A DNA stretch of 64,000 bases from JBALVT01 sp965262875 (GCA_965262875.1 OZ253569.1:1054001-1118000); one strand, 5' to 3'. Counted from the first letter of the stretch, positions 44,736 to 53,190 are shown. Notes: generated by a model not told the origin, from the sequence alone. Program-made: numbers and translations.

Positions 44736-44971
44736 CTCGCCAACAGCGTTATCGAGAACGGCAACAACAAAAAGTAACGCATCACCGTTCTCTGGCAATA
44801 ATACTCCGTGATCTACTGCAAACCGTGCCTGATGAGATCAAAAGGGCCGATATGCCGGGTAAAACTGACGCCACCGTGCGCTGCCATCACTGTGGCGCGG
44901 TCTGCGGTCCCTTTTTGCGCAGTGATTTTCTGCAGAGCAGTCAGTTCAGGCGCAGATTCCGGCGACATTAG
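44736..44971 (+). pseudogene. IS21 accessory Cys-rich gene, 5' end missing (copy B)
   Basis: The remaining part encodes RQQRYRERQQQKVTHHRSLA to the second zinc pair RCHHCGAVCGPFLR and the end, identical to copy A. The N-terminal Cys cluster and start codon were lost with the deletion at 44735. istA and istB remain intact, so comparing the two copies would show whether the accessory protein matters for movement. Confidence 0.8.
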
Positions 44972-45010
44972 TGCAGCGGCTGGACAGGAGTCATCAATCG
45001 GAGGGCAGTC

Positions 45011-46510
45011 ATGGCCATCGGCAAAGAAACTGAAGCAAAAATACTGCGCTACCATTTTGTTGAGAAGTGGCGAACGGGCACCATTGCGACCCAGCTTGGC
45101 ATTCACCACTCAGTGGTTGATCGGGTACTGGCACAGGCTGGCCTGCCCAAGGTGGAGCGCACTCGCCGTGCGTCGATCATCGACCCCTATCTGCCCTTTG
45201 TCATCGACACCCTGCGGGAGTTTCCCACACTCACGGCGGCCCGCTTGTATGAAATGGCCCGCCTGCGGGGATACCCCGGTGGCCCCAGCCAGTTTCGCCA
45301 GCGTATCAGTGAACTGCGGCCGCGCAAGCTGCCCGAGGCGTATTTACGCCTAAAAACCCTGCCCGGTGAGCAAGCCCAGGTTGACTGGGGTTCGTTCGGG
45401 CATATTCAGATCGGCAAGGCCCGGCGGCCGTTAATGGCGTTTGTGATGGTGCTGAGCTGGTCGCGACAGATCTTCTTGCGCTTTTATCTCAACCAGCAAA
45501 TGGAGCACTTTTTACGCGGCCATGTAGCGGCATTCGAGGCCTGGCAAGGATTGCCAAAGGTGCTGCTGTACGACAACCTTAAATCGGCCGTATTGGAGCG
45601 CCACGGTGACGCCATCCGCTTCCACCCCACCTTGCTGGCCTTGTCAGCCCACTATCGCTTCGAACCACGCCCGGTGGCGGTGGCCCGGGGCAATGAAAAG
45701 GGCCGGGTAGAAAGAGCGATTCGCTATATTCGCGATAATTTCTTTGCCGCTCGTCACTGGCAAACACTGGCCGAACTCAATGCGCAAGCTGAGCACTGGT
45801 GCCAGGGTGTGAGTGCTGATCGGGCTTGCCCTGAAGAGCGTACGTTGACGGTCAGGGAAGCCTTCTTACAGGAGCAGGTGAGTTTGCCGGATAATCCCTT
45901 TGATACCCATGAGAGACAGCCCGGGCGGGCCGCCAAAACCCCTTATGTTCGCTTCGATCTCAATGATTACTCCATTCCCCATCAATACGTGCACAAGCCA
46001 TTGAGCGTGAGCGCTGACCTGGAGCGGCTCCAGATAGTGGAGGGCGATCAATGCATTGCTGAGCATCAGCGCAGCTTTGGCAAAGGGGAGCAAATCGAAC
46101 AGGAGGCGCATATCAATGCCCTATGGCTGGAGAAAACCCACGCCAAACTACACCGGGGTCAGGATCGCCTGAGCCATGCTTCGGCGCACGCCCAGACGCT
46201 GCTGCAGCAATCGGCACAGCGTGGACATGTCATTAAAACCACGGTCCGGTTACTCAATCAACTGCTTGATGATTATGGGCGGGACGAGCTGCATGTAGCT
46301 CTGGGTGAAGCACTTGATCGGCAATCACCCTACCCGGAGGCGGTGCAGCACGTTCTTGAGCGCCGCCGTGATGAACAGCACCTGCCGCCACCGCTTGCTG
46401 TCGCCGTGCCGGCGAAGGTCAAACACTACAGCGTCAAGCTGGCTCGGCTTGCCGATTACGACAAGCTCAATGGCACCCGAAGCGAGACAGGAGATGATAC
46501 CGATGATTGA
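45011..46510 (+). CDS. istA: IstA transposase of IS21 (copy B)
   Basis: The intact 499-residue copy is identical to the copy A protein apart from LPEAYLRL for LSEAYLRL and ERQPGRAAK for ERQPVRAAK. All catalytic residues are kept, as in QVDWGSFGHIQ, LLYDNLKSAVL and ARGNEKGRVERA. GGAGGGCAG lies just before ATG 45011. The stop overlaps the istB start. Confidence 0.95.
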   Translation: MAIGKETEAKILRYHFVEKWRTGTIATQLGIHHSVVDRVLAQAGLPKVERTRRASIIDPYLPFVIDTLREFPTLTAARLYEMARLRGYPGGPSQFRQRISELRPRKLPEAYLRLKTLPGEQAQVDWGSFGHIQIGKARRPLMAFVMVLSWSRQIFLRFYLNQQMEHFLRGHVAAFEAWQGLPKVLLYDNLKSAVLERHGDAIRFHPTLLALSAHYRFEPRPVAVARGNEKGRVERAIRYIRDNFFAARHWQTLAELNAQAEHWCQGVSADRACPEERTLTVREAFLQEQVSLPDNPFDTHERQPGRAAKTPYVRFDLNDYSIPHQYVHKPLSVSADLERLQIVEGDQCIAEHQRSFGKGEQIEQEAHINALWLEKTHAKLHRGQDRLSHASAHAQTLLQQSAQRGHVIKTTVRLLNQLLDDYGRDELHVALGEALDRQSPYPEAVQHVLERRRDEQHLPPPLAVAVPAKVKHYSVKLARLADYDKLNGTRSETGDDTDD

Positions 46511-47264
46511 TATCGAGCAACTCAAACAGCAGGCACTTGAACTGAAGCTCCACGGCGTGCTGGCGCACTGGGGCGAGATCACCGACGAGCAATACCCCTG
46601 GCGGGCACAGCTCATCGCCTGGGAGCTTGCCGAGCGCAAACAGCGCTCACTCGAACGGCGCCTGAGCAGCGCCAGGCTGGGCCGGTTCAAACCGATGAGT
46701 GAGTTTGACTGGCAGTGGCCAAGCGCTATCGACCCACAAGCGATTCATGCCCTGATGCAACTGGGTTTTATGGACACGGCCAGCAATATTATCCTGCTGG
46801 GCAGCAACGGCGTGGGCAAATCGATGATCGCCCAGAACCTGGGGTATAACGCTGTCATGCACGGCTATACGGCGCTGTTTACCACCGCAGCGGCGATGCT
46901 CAACGACCTGGCAGGTCAGGATGGCGCCAATGCCCTGCAGCGTCGATTGAAACACTACGCCAGGCCCGCCTTGCTGGTAATTGATGAAGTGGGCTACCTC
47001 TCCTACAGCAATCGTCATGCTGACTTGCTGTTTGAAATCATCAACCGGCGCTATGAGAAATGTTCAACTTTGGTGACAACGAACCGTCCGTTTGGCGAGT
47101 GGAATGACGTGTTCCCCAATGCCGCGTGTGTGGTCTCCCTGATTGACCGTTTAGTCCATCACAGCGAGGTCATCGCCATTGAGGGTGAGTCGTACCGCAT
47201 GAAGGAAGCGCAGGAGTGTGCGTCGAAGCGGCGCGAGACCAAAAAGCGAGGAAAGGCTAAATGA
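46506..47264 (+). CDS. istB: IstB-like helper ATPase of IS21 (copy B)
   Basis: The intact copy of about 252 residues starts at ATG 46506 (overlap ATGA with istA). Walker A GSNGVGKSMI and Walker B LLVIDEVGYL are present. The sequence looks identical to copy A. The end overlaps the small passenger gene by 4 bp. Confidence 0.93.
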   Translation: MDIEQLKQQALELKLHGVLAHWGEITDEQYPWRAQLIAWELAERKQRSLERRLSSARLGRFKPMSEFDWQWPSAIDPQAIHALMQLGFMDTASNIILLGSNGVGKSMIAQNLGYNAVMHGYTALFTTAAAMLNDLAGQDGANALQRRLKHYARPALLVIDEVGYLSYSNRHADLLFEIINRRYEKCSTLVTTNRPFGEWNDVFPNAACVVSLIDRLVHHSEVIAIEGESYRMKEAQECASKRRETKKRGKAK

Positions 47265-47452
47265 AAACCTTAAAAATCACAACCTACTGGACGGCTGAAC
47301 AAGCCGATTGTATTTATCAGCTGCTCGGCGACCTGAGATCGGTACTGTGGGATCACTATGGTGATGAGATTGCGCAACTGTACGAGGAGATCCGGATTGA
47401 GCAACAAGAGTACACAGACAGTGTCGAGGTAAATCATGAGCTGCCGTTCTAG
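47261..47452 (+). CDS. Small passenger gene of IS21 copy B (63 aa)
   Basis: This is identical to the copy A gene at 26139-26330 and starts in the istB stop (ATGA). The product (MKTLKITTYWTAEQADCIYQ and onward) has no family I can name. Full conservation between the two copies, in a place shared by related elements, suggests a real gene rather than chance. Confidence 0.6.
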   Translation: MKTLKITTYWTAEQADCIYQLLGDLRSVLWDHYGDEIAQLYEEIRIEQQEYTDSVEVNHELPF

Positions 47453-47547
47453 CCTGTGATCGATTGGAGTTAAGCCGGATCACTGTCGCCTCTTTGTCGT
47501 TCTTTTATTCTGCGGCAAATAACTGCGGGTTTACTGTGGCGCTAACA

Positions 47548-47752
47548 ACAGGCCACTATCGGAAGACAATAGATCCAAATCCAATATTTCTATATAAACA
47601 TCCAGGCGTTCCTGGGCGTCTAGCTGGCTTTCAAAAGGGCCCTCAGTGGATCCTTCTCTGGTATAAAAATACCAGCGTCCGGCACTTTGAAACATTCGCT
47701 CTGTGCGGAAGTTAGATCGGCTGGCGGGGCCGTCTTCTTGTCTTCGAGTCAT
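47548..47752 (-). CDS. DUF6316-like small protein, last residues replaced by IS21 sequence
   Basis: From 47752 about 68 native residues are read: SNFRTERMFQSAGRWYFYTR, then EGSTEGPFESQLDAQERLDV and YIEILDL. This resembles DUF6316-type proteins of gammaproteobacteria (FQ-x-W-YF-TREG-x-x-GPF). The frame continues a few codons into IS21 and stops at 47531. Only the tail may be altered, so function could persist. A CRP-type site lies about 80 bp upstream of the start codon. Confidence 0.6.
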
Positions 47753-47829
47753 TGTGATTTCCCGGGAAGTTCTATTGGAATACTATGAAAGCATTATCCA
47801 GTAGGACCTGGGAACTACAAAATTCGAAC

Positions 47830-47845
47830 TGTGACGGATGTCACA
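47830..47845. promoter_or_regulatory. Perfect-consensus CRP/Vfr-type operator
   Basis: TGTGACGGATGTCACA has both perfect CRP half sites (TGTGA-N6-TCACA) with AA and TT outside. It lies upstream of the DUF6316-like gene on the minus strand and also upstream of whatever once lay to the right, now replaced by IS66. Which gene it controls is unknown. Confidence 0.6.
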
Positions 47846-47877
47846 ATTTTTGCTTATTCTGTCTTGAATGGTACTAA

Positions 47878-47901
47878 TTGGGGTGTTTTTTGGGGTGTTT
47901 T
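47878..47901. repeat. Tandem 12-bp repeat next to the IS66 left end
   Basis: TTGGGGTGTTTT occurs twice head to tail (47878-47889 and 47890-47901), followed at once by TTCG and the IS66 end. Such short repeats are often seen beside integrase attachment regions; that link is a guess here. Confidence 0.5.
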
Positions 47902-47976
47902 TTCGTAAGCGCACTTAAATCGACCCTATTGATTTTGTCTGCGAGCCGCTAGACAGTAGATCGCTTTACTTCGCCG

Positions 47977-49665
47977 TTACTCTTCGATTTCCATGTTCCA
48001 GGGCAGTAATGCTTCAAGCTTCTCCACCGTATCTGCCGCCGCAATGTGCGCCAGCACATGCTGGAGGTAAGCATAAGGTTCCAGGCCGTTCGCCTTTGCC
48101 GATTCCACTAAACTATAACAGGTTGCACTGGCTCGGGCCCCGCGGGAGGTATCTGCGAATAGCCAGGCGCGCCGACCAGCCGCAAAGGGCCTGATCGCAT
48201 TCTCAGCCAGCGCATTGCTGATATTCAACTGGCCGTCCTCGCAATAGCCAATCAGGTACTCCCATTGGTTCAGTGTGTACGTTATGGCCTTGTGGGTCAG
48301 GCTATCTTTGGGCACCCGGCTGACGTTCTTCTCCAGCCATGGCTTCAGGTCCTCGAGAATCGGCACGCTGAGTGACTGCCTTGCCTGTTTTTTCTTGTCG
48401 TGCTCCAGATCCTTGATCGATTTCTCTATCGCATACAGCCTTCGTATTTTACTGAGTGCAACGTCAGCCTTGGTGGGTTGCCCCACTTTCTTTTTGGTGC
48501 TCCTGGTTTCCGCCGCCCGGCTGGCTTCAACGAACTTGCGCCGGGCATGGTCAAAGCATCCAATTCGGGTAATGCCCGCTATCCGGCACACCTTGCTGTA
48601 ACCGGAATAGCCGTCGGCCTGCAACACACCACCAAAGCCATCCAGCAGGCGCTCCGCCACCGCGCCAGCACGTGAGGGGTCGTATTCGAACAGCACTGAT
48701 TGTTTATCCGGTGGGCCACCGCGTATCACCCACATCCATTTATCCGATTGGGCCGTTTTGCCCGTTTCCTTCAAGACTTGTATGCGCGTCTCATCCGCCT
48801 GCAGGTAATTCCCCTCAAGCTGAACCTCCCGGATCAAGTTGATCAAGGGCTGGAATACATCCTGAAGCCGTACAATCCAGTGGGCCATGTTGGAGCGGCT
48901 GATATCACCGCCGTAACGCTTGAGCATCCCCTCCAGGCGGTATAGCGGCAGTCCATCGGCGTATTTGGAGGCAATGATGTAGGCCAGCAATGCAGGACTG
49001 GCAAAGCATTTCCCCAGCGGATGAGCGGGGCGCTGTGCGGCGACAATGACATCTTCACCGTCAATATTGAATACCGCCTTCTCCTGCCAGTACTCCAGCA
49101 CCTTGACCTGGGCGGGAATAAACTCCAGCTCCTCCTTGACCTTGGTGAAGAATGTTTTGGTGGCCCCATCCTTTTCCTCATCTGAAAGTGTGAGGTGTAT
49201 CTGCACCCGTTGCAGCTTGTCGCTAAACCCGCGCTTTCTTTTCTTCTTTTGAGGCCGAACCCGGTCTTCTTCAGGCAGTTGCTCTTCGAGCTCACTCAGG
49301 GCGACTTCGATTTCAGCCTCATCGAACAAATCAGACTGAAACGCCAGTTTCTCACTACTGGCTCCGAATTTCTGTACCGTGGCCAGGCGCAAGTATTCTT
49401 CGAGCAGGACAATGCGTTTACCCTGTTCAAGGATGATGTGGTTTTTGTCGCCGAGGTGTTTCTGGTGAACCTGGAGGAGCTCGTTTTTTTCTTCGAGAAG
49501 CAAACATTTATCTTCAAGAATCTGGTCTTTTACGGCGAGGGCAACAAGTAATTCAGCGACGGATAAGTTCTCGTAACACCCTTGTTTTTGTTGCTTTTTT
49601 ATCGCTGATTGCATGGCGTAATTATAACATTCATGGCGACAAAAAGCTTTAAAATACAGACTCAT
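47977..49665 (-). CDS. tnpC: IS66-family transposase TnpC
   Basis: The 562-residue product is the catalytic subunit. A Leu-rich coiled coil at the N-terminus (LEDKCLLLEEKNELLQVHQK) is followed by KFGASSEKLAFQSDLFDEAE, the zinc-binding-like and IS66 core regions. The DDE motifs lie in NYLQADETRIQVLKETGK, VLQADGYSGYSKVCR and ISNALAENAIRPFAAGRRAW. It appears intact. Its start overlaps the tnpB stop by 17 bp. Confidence 0.94.
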   Translation of the reverse strand: MSLYFKAFCRHECYNYAMQSAIKKQQKQGCYENLSVAELLVALAVKDQILEDKCLLLEEKNELLQVHQKHLGDKNHIILEQGKRIVLLEEYLRLATVQKFGASSEKLAFQSDLFDEAEIEVALSELEEQLPEEDRVRPQKKKRKRGFSDKLQRVQIHLTLSDEEKDGATKTFFTKVKEELEFIPAQVKVLEYWQEKAVFNIDGEDVIVAAQRPAHPLGKCFASPALLAYIIASKYADGLPLYRLEGMLKRYGGDISRSNMAHWIVRLQDVFQPLINLIREVQLEGNYLQADETRIQVLKETGKTAQSDKWMWVIRGGPPDKQSVLFEYDPSRAGAVAERLLDGFGGVLQADGYSGYSKVCRIAGITRIGCFDHARRKFVEASRAAETRSTKKKVGQPTKADVALSKIRRLYAIEKSIKDLEHDKKKQARQSLSVPILEDLKPWLEKNVSRVPKDSLTHKAITYTLNQWEYLIGYCEDGQLNISNALAENAIRPFAAGRRAWLFADTSRGARASATCYSLVESAKANGLEPYAYLQHVLAHIAAADTVEKLEALLPWNMEIEE

Positions 49666-50017
49666 AATGCAGTTTTTTGTGGCCTGTCATCAGGGAGATA
49701 TCGTAGCCGTCCAGCAACCAATTGATCTGCTGGCCGGTGAGGGAAATCACGTCGTCGTCAGGGTGCGGCCACCGGAACTTCTCTTCCGCCAGTGATTTGT
49801 AGTACAACACAAACCCATTGTCCTCCCAGTACAAACATTTTATTTTGTTGCGCTGGCGATTAGTGAAGGCATAGAGGGCACCCTCAAAGGGGTTACGACC
49901 CAGTTCTCGCTCCACAATGGCGCTAAGGCCATTGACCGATTTTCTAAAATCTACGGAGTCCCGGTACAGATAAATCTGTGGCATGTCATTGGCCGGGCGG
50001 AAGTAGCGCGCCGTCAC
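49649..50017 (-). CDS. tnpB: IS66 accessory protein TnpB
   Basis: The 122-residue product has the IS66 Orf2-like signature: IYLYRDSVDFRKSVNGLSAI, then NPFEGALYAFTNRQRNKIKC and LYWEDNGFVLYYKSLAEEKF. It is needed for IS66 transposition, but its exact role is unclear. It overlaps both tnpA (4 bp) and tnpC. Confidence 0.94.
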   Translation of the reverse strand: MTARYFRPANDMPQIYLYRDSVDFRKSVNGLSAIVERELGRNPFEGALYAFTNRQRNKIKCLYWEDNGFVLYYKSLAEEKFRWPHPDDDVISLTGQQINWLLDGYDISLMTGHKKLHYESVF

Positions 50018-50334
50018 AATTGATCCAGTAACTGCCGCACCACCAACAGGTTTTCGGCACAGATACCTCGCACAATGAATCCGTTGGGCAGTGACAAGGT
50101 TAGCCCCCGATCGGCGTCAGGTCTGACACTCACTGCGGCAAAGCCACCTTGGTCTTGTTTTATAGAAGACACACGGATGGTATCGTCAAACTTCCGACGC
50201 CAGTACACAAAGCGATGGTAAGTCAGGTGATTGTGTTTGCAAAACCGGGTCTGAGACAAGCCCGACAGTTTCCAGGTTTGTATTTGCTGCTTCCAGTCAA
50301 TACCTTGTGGCTGGGGCTGAGTGATATCGTTCAT
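50014..50334 (-). CDS. tnpA: IS66 accessory protein TnpA
   Basis: The 106-residue product has an N-terminal helix-turn-helix-like region (WKLSGLSQTRFCKHNHLTYH, FVYWRRKF). The C-terminus includes LSLPNGFIVRGICAENLLVV, typical of IS66 Orf1. It is the first gene of the element's operon. Confidence 0.9.
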   Translation of the reverse strand: MNDITQPQPQGIDWKQQIQTWKLSGLSQTRFCKHNHLTYHRFVYWRRKFDDTIRVSSIKQDQGGFAAVSVRPDADRGLTLSLPNGFIVRGICAENLLVVRQLLDQL

Positions 50335-50416
50335 GATTTGCTCCTGTGTGGTTATCAGGAGAAAGTCTGGCGGGAACTCTTACAAAAAATAGGTGCTGAT
50401 TTAGGGGCGCTTACCA

Positions 50417-50540
50417 CTTAACAGGACATGTTATTTTCTAAATGCACTCATATTCGAAATTTTAATAAAAGTACTTTATGAAATTGAAAATAATCAAGCT
50501 TTTGAGAAAACCCATGATTTAGAGAAAGTATATAAATTTT
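50417..50540 (+). pseudogene. Remnant of a HEPN-like gene between IS66 and IS4 copy B
   Basis: The 126 bp between IS66 and IS4 are very AT-rich, unlike the neighbours. One frame is open across them: LNRTCYFLNALIFEILIKVL, then YEIENNQAFEKTHDLEKVYK and FF at the IS border. The layout of a helix with NALIFEIL-K, a loop and then K-T-H-D-L is that of HEPN-type and related nucleotide-binding helical domains. Such genes are frequent in defence and toxin loci of islands. Start and end are both missing. The family call is an inference. Confidence 0.4.
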
Positions 50541-52102
50541 TCTAGAGTTTAGAGTCTGGGGAGGAAGATTATCGCGCAAAGTGTGCGAAAAAACTTGACA
50601 TAAAGCGGCAAAAAGTTTGCCGTGCCCTATACAGCTTTGCTTTTTAAAAGGTGTATAGGGCGCGGCCTTCAGAAAGAAATGAATCGATTTCTTCTGGAGG
50701 CCGCTATGAACGCAACAGGATGTGCTCACATCCCCCGCGAACTGTGCTATTGGATAACATTTTTAAGCAAAGCGCTACCCCCAAGATCCGTAGGCACATT
50801 CATTGAACTATTGATCGGCGCTATGTTAACGCCCGCTGGCTTTGTCACCGAAACCTATTTGTTTCTAGACATGCAAAGGCACTGGACGACGTATTACAAA
50901 TGGCTTGAAGCCGGAAAGTGGTCCTGGTTGAAGCTGGCAAGACAGTTCGTCTGTCTGGTTCTTAGTGCCAAGAATGATCCCGTTCTATATTTAGCGATTG
51001 ACGATACGGTGAGTCTACGAGCCTCGAAAAAAGCACCGGGCAGCCAGATACATCATCAGCACGGAAATAAGCCGAATTTAGCCGCCTATGTTCGTGGTCA
51101 ATGCTGGGTTAGTTTAGCGGCTGTTTTCAGGCGCACACCGCTGGAGACGACGGCGATACCTCTATTGTTCCGACTGATACCCAGTGCAGGGAATACGGGC
51201 AAGCTGGTCGCAGCGACAGTGATCATGCGTGCTGTTTAGCGCTTGTTTGAAGATAAAACGGTGAGGGTATTGGTCGATTGCTGGTATATGCGCAAACGAT
51301 TTATCAACGCGATGACAGCGTACGGTTTTACCGTGATTGGCCAGGCGAGAATCGATACGCGGCTTTACGACGAACCCCCCGAACGAAAACCGGGGCAACG
51401 CGGGCGGCCACGCAAGTATGGCGAAAAACACACACCCAAGCGAATTGCCCACTTTAAAAAGACGGAAGCACTACTGCGGCTGTACGGAAAAGAACAAAAG
51501 GTGAGATACCGTAGTCGGCTCGCCAAGGCAAGGTTCCTTGACGGTCAGTTAGTCAGAGCCGTTTGGTGCGAGCTAGACAGGGGTAAAGGTCAGTGGACCA
51601 AGACTCGATTATTTCTTTCAACCGATACGACTCTAACGAGCGAACAAGTGATTGAAGATTACGGACTGCGTTGGTCGATTGAGTCGATGTACTACCAGTT
51701 GAAACAATTGTGGGGGCTCAAAGAAGCCTGGCAGCAACGGCGCCAAACGCTGCATCGCTGGGTTCACTTGACGACTGTAGGTTACGGACTGCTTCATTTG
51801 TTGACGCTGGTATTGGGTGATAAAGCGGGCCCACTGGTGACGGATGCACCATGGCGCAAGCCGGATATTATTACAGCGGGAAGAATCAGGCTGGGTCTGA
51901 CAAAACATTTTCGCCATGTTAACGTTCGAAGCTGGTGGAACGAAAGATGCAAAAAATTCCAAGCCCCTGGTGCGGTAGATTATATACAAGATGGGTAACA
52001 TTGCGTTGCAGCTTGTATTACACGCAGGTTTTGAGAGAACATTAAGGAAAAGGAGTCGGGATTGAAGCTTCCGACAACAGCTCTTTCGCTCTAAACTCTA
52101 GT
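50541..52102 (+). mobile_element. IS4-family insertion sequence, copy B (inverted relative to copy A)
   Basis: The 1562-bp copy has the same ends as copy A, except that the first base is T in place of A. It is not flanked by a target duplication (left outside AAATTTTT-like, right outside TTAGTAGA). Its right side lies inside the integrase gene and its left side abuts the HEPN-like remnant. The transposase has a nonsense codon. Confidence 0.9.
50622..51998 (+). pseudogene. IS4-family transposase with an in-frame stop (copy B)
   Basis: The frame is the same as in copy A, but TAC (Tyr) in copy A is TAG at 51237-51239, after VIMRAV. The rest (RLFEDKTVRVLVDCWYMRKR to the end) is open. Other differences are small (AHIPREL for ARIPREL). 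The first half lacks the second catalytic Asp, so the product is inactive, but the ends could still be moved by copy A transposase. Confidence 0.92.
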
Positions 52103-52782
52103 TTAGTAGACATACGGGATTCATTAATTGCCAACCAGACATATTTAATTTCATCGTCAGATAACGATCTATCCCCTACACCTTTTTTAAGCTGCAAATC
52201 CTCCCTAGCATTGATGCCTGTTAGGGCACTCTCAGGAATAAGTTTACGCCTCACCGCCCATTTAAGCATTTGCTTACCGTTGGTTAAGATACGGTCAGCA
52301 ATGGACGGGCGCTTTTCAGCATGCTCTTCCAAGATCGCAAGCCACTGGTGAAGGGTTATTTTCTCGGCGGGTAAATCACCAATAACCGGCAGAACATATA
52401 ATTCAAAGCTGCGTTTGATCTCGTGATGCATTTTCTTATTCTTTTTACAGTAGCCTTCATACCACTGTCGAAAAATAGATTCTAATGAACCTGCATTGAT
52501 GATCGCCTGTTTTTCGAGCTTCCTAACGATTTTTGGATTATGCCCTTGCTCAATCTCCTTTCGCAGCCGGTCATTTTCATTCCTCGCCTCTTTGAGAGAT
52601 ATTTTAGGATAGGAACCAAGATCAAGGCGGCAATGTTTATTGTCATAGCGATAGCGCATTTGAAAGGTTATCTTGCCGAGAGGAGACACCCGAATACCCA
52701 TATTATCGCGGTCTTTAAACTCTTCTACTTTCTCGCGCTTCCTACCTAAATTTGCTTTGAGCCAAGCATTTGATAGAGACAT
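52103..52782 (-). pseudogene. Tyrosine-type (P4-like) integrase, catalytic domain lost at IS4 copy B
   Basis: From ATG 52782 about 226 native residues are seen. The N-terminal arm-binding part contains KITFQMRYRYDNKHCRLDLG and SYPKISLKEARNENDRLRKE. The core-binding helical domain has GSLESIFRQWYEGYCKKNKK and LPVIGDLPAEKITLHQWLAI. At INESRMSTK the IS4 right end begins; the R-H-x-x-R-Y catalytic domain is gone. The remaining part is a marker of an old genomic island. Three 9-bp GTAC-containing repeats just upstream may be its arm sites or operator. Confidence 0.85.
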
Positions 52783-52803
52783 AATCTACCTCTCAACATC
52801 CTT

Positions 52804-52859
52804 GCGTACATATTTCTTAAGAGCCTTAAAATTCAAATTATGTACGCCAATATGTACGC
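52804..52859. repeat. Three 9-bp repeats (TATGTACGC) upstream of the integrase gene
   Basis: TATGTACGC occurs at 52839-52847 and 52851-52859, and its reverse complement GCGTACATA at 52804-52812. They lie 22-77 bp upstream of the integrase start codon. Integrase arm-type sites or a self-repression operator are likely uses; this is inferred from position. Confidence 0.55.
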
Positions 52860-53190
52860 AACTGTGAAGGCTCAGCCTGTCTTTTAGTGACTTCCATTAA
52901 CGTATATATGGGAAGAATATTCAATAAATACGGGGAATTAGGGGGTTTTTGACTCTAACTGTCAGTCAGTAACTTTGAGGGATAGATCGGGGCGGGAGAT
53001 GATCGCGAAGGTACGCCTGGCGGAAATGGCCTTACTTGGGTCTGACATGATTTACTCGGTGAAAAAGCGCGAATTATACGCGCCTTTGGACAATGGCGTC
53101 AGGCCTAAGCTTTACGCAATAATTACGCGCAGGATTTCAGGCGCTGCCGATATTACTGGGCACAGGGCCAACGGAGGATATAATAAAAAT
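52860..53190. other. Region between the island remnant and the RegB-like gene
   Basis: These 331 bp probably include the right attachment region of the lost island and the promoter of the sensor kinase gene. An open frame from 52975 runs into the kinase, but it has no homologous features before 53191. No tRNA gene was found here, so the integration site is unknown. Confidence 0.4.

Larger units (their letters stand above)
43499..47547 (+). mobile_element. IS21-family element, copy B (composite: interrupted by a partial rve-transposase element)
   Basis: The left end (43499-43533) and the right end (47513-47547) match copy A. Homology with copy A holds at 43499-43777, then 958 foreign bases follow, then homology resumes at 44736 to the end. 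In copy A a 199-bp stretch (28856-29054), which encodes the start of the accessory protein, lies at this place and is absent from copy B. istA, istB and the small gene are intact. No target duplication is visible at the borders. It is inverted relative to copy A, 14.2 kb away. Confidence 0.88.
47905..50414 (-). mobile_element. IS66-family insertion sequence (complete, tnpA-tnpB-tnpC)
   Basis: The 2510-bp element has inverted ends GTAAGCGCACTTAAATCGACC-like at 47905 and GTAAGCGCCCCTAAATCAGC (reverse of the right end at 50414). It holds the three-gene IS66 set on the minus strand. No 8-bp target duplication is visible: the outside bases are GTTTTTTC and CACTTAAC. This suggests later rearrangement. 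Confidence 0.88.

Noticed and set aside
46305..46505. Extended IstB start (and the same in copy A)
   Set aside because: It overlaps istA in another frame; the coupled ATGA start at 46506 (27085 in copy A) matches the family N-terminus.
47878..47901. Possible CRISPR or satellite array
   Set aside because: Only two 12-bp units with no spacers and no cas genes anywhere in the window.
11029..52102. Composite transposon formed by the two IS4 copies
   Set aside because: The segment between them contains core genes (rnhA, dnaQ, nhaB, sohB), copy B lacks a target duplication, and copy A has its own simple duplication, so the pair did not move as one unit.
52975..53190. Open extension of the RegB-like kinase frame to 52975
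   Set aside because: The added 72 residues show no family similarity or transmembrane pattern, and ATG 53191 has a Shine-Dalgarno and the usual RegB N-terminus.
52783..53190. tRNA gene as the integration site of the island
   Set aside because: I could not find a cloverleaf or a CCA-end next to the integrase remnant or elsewhere in the window.
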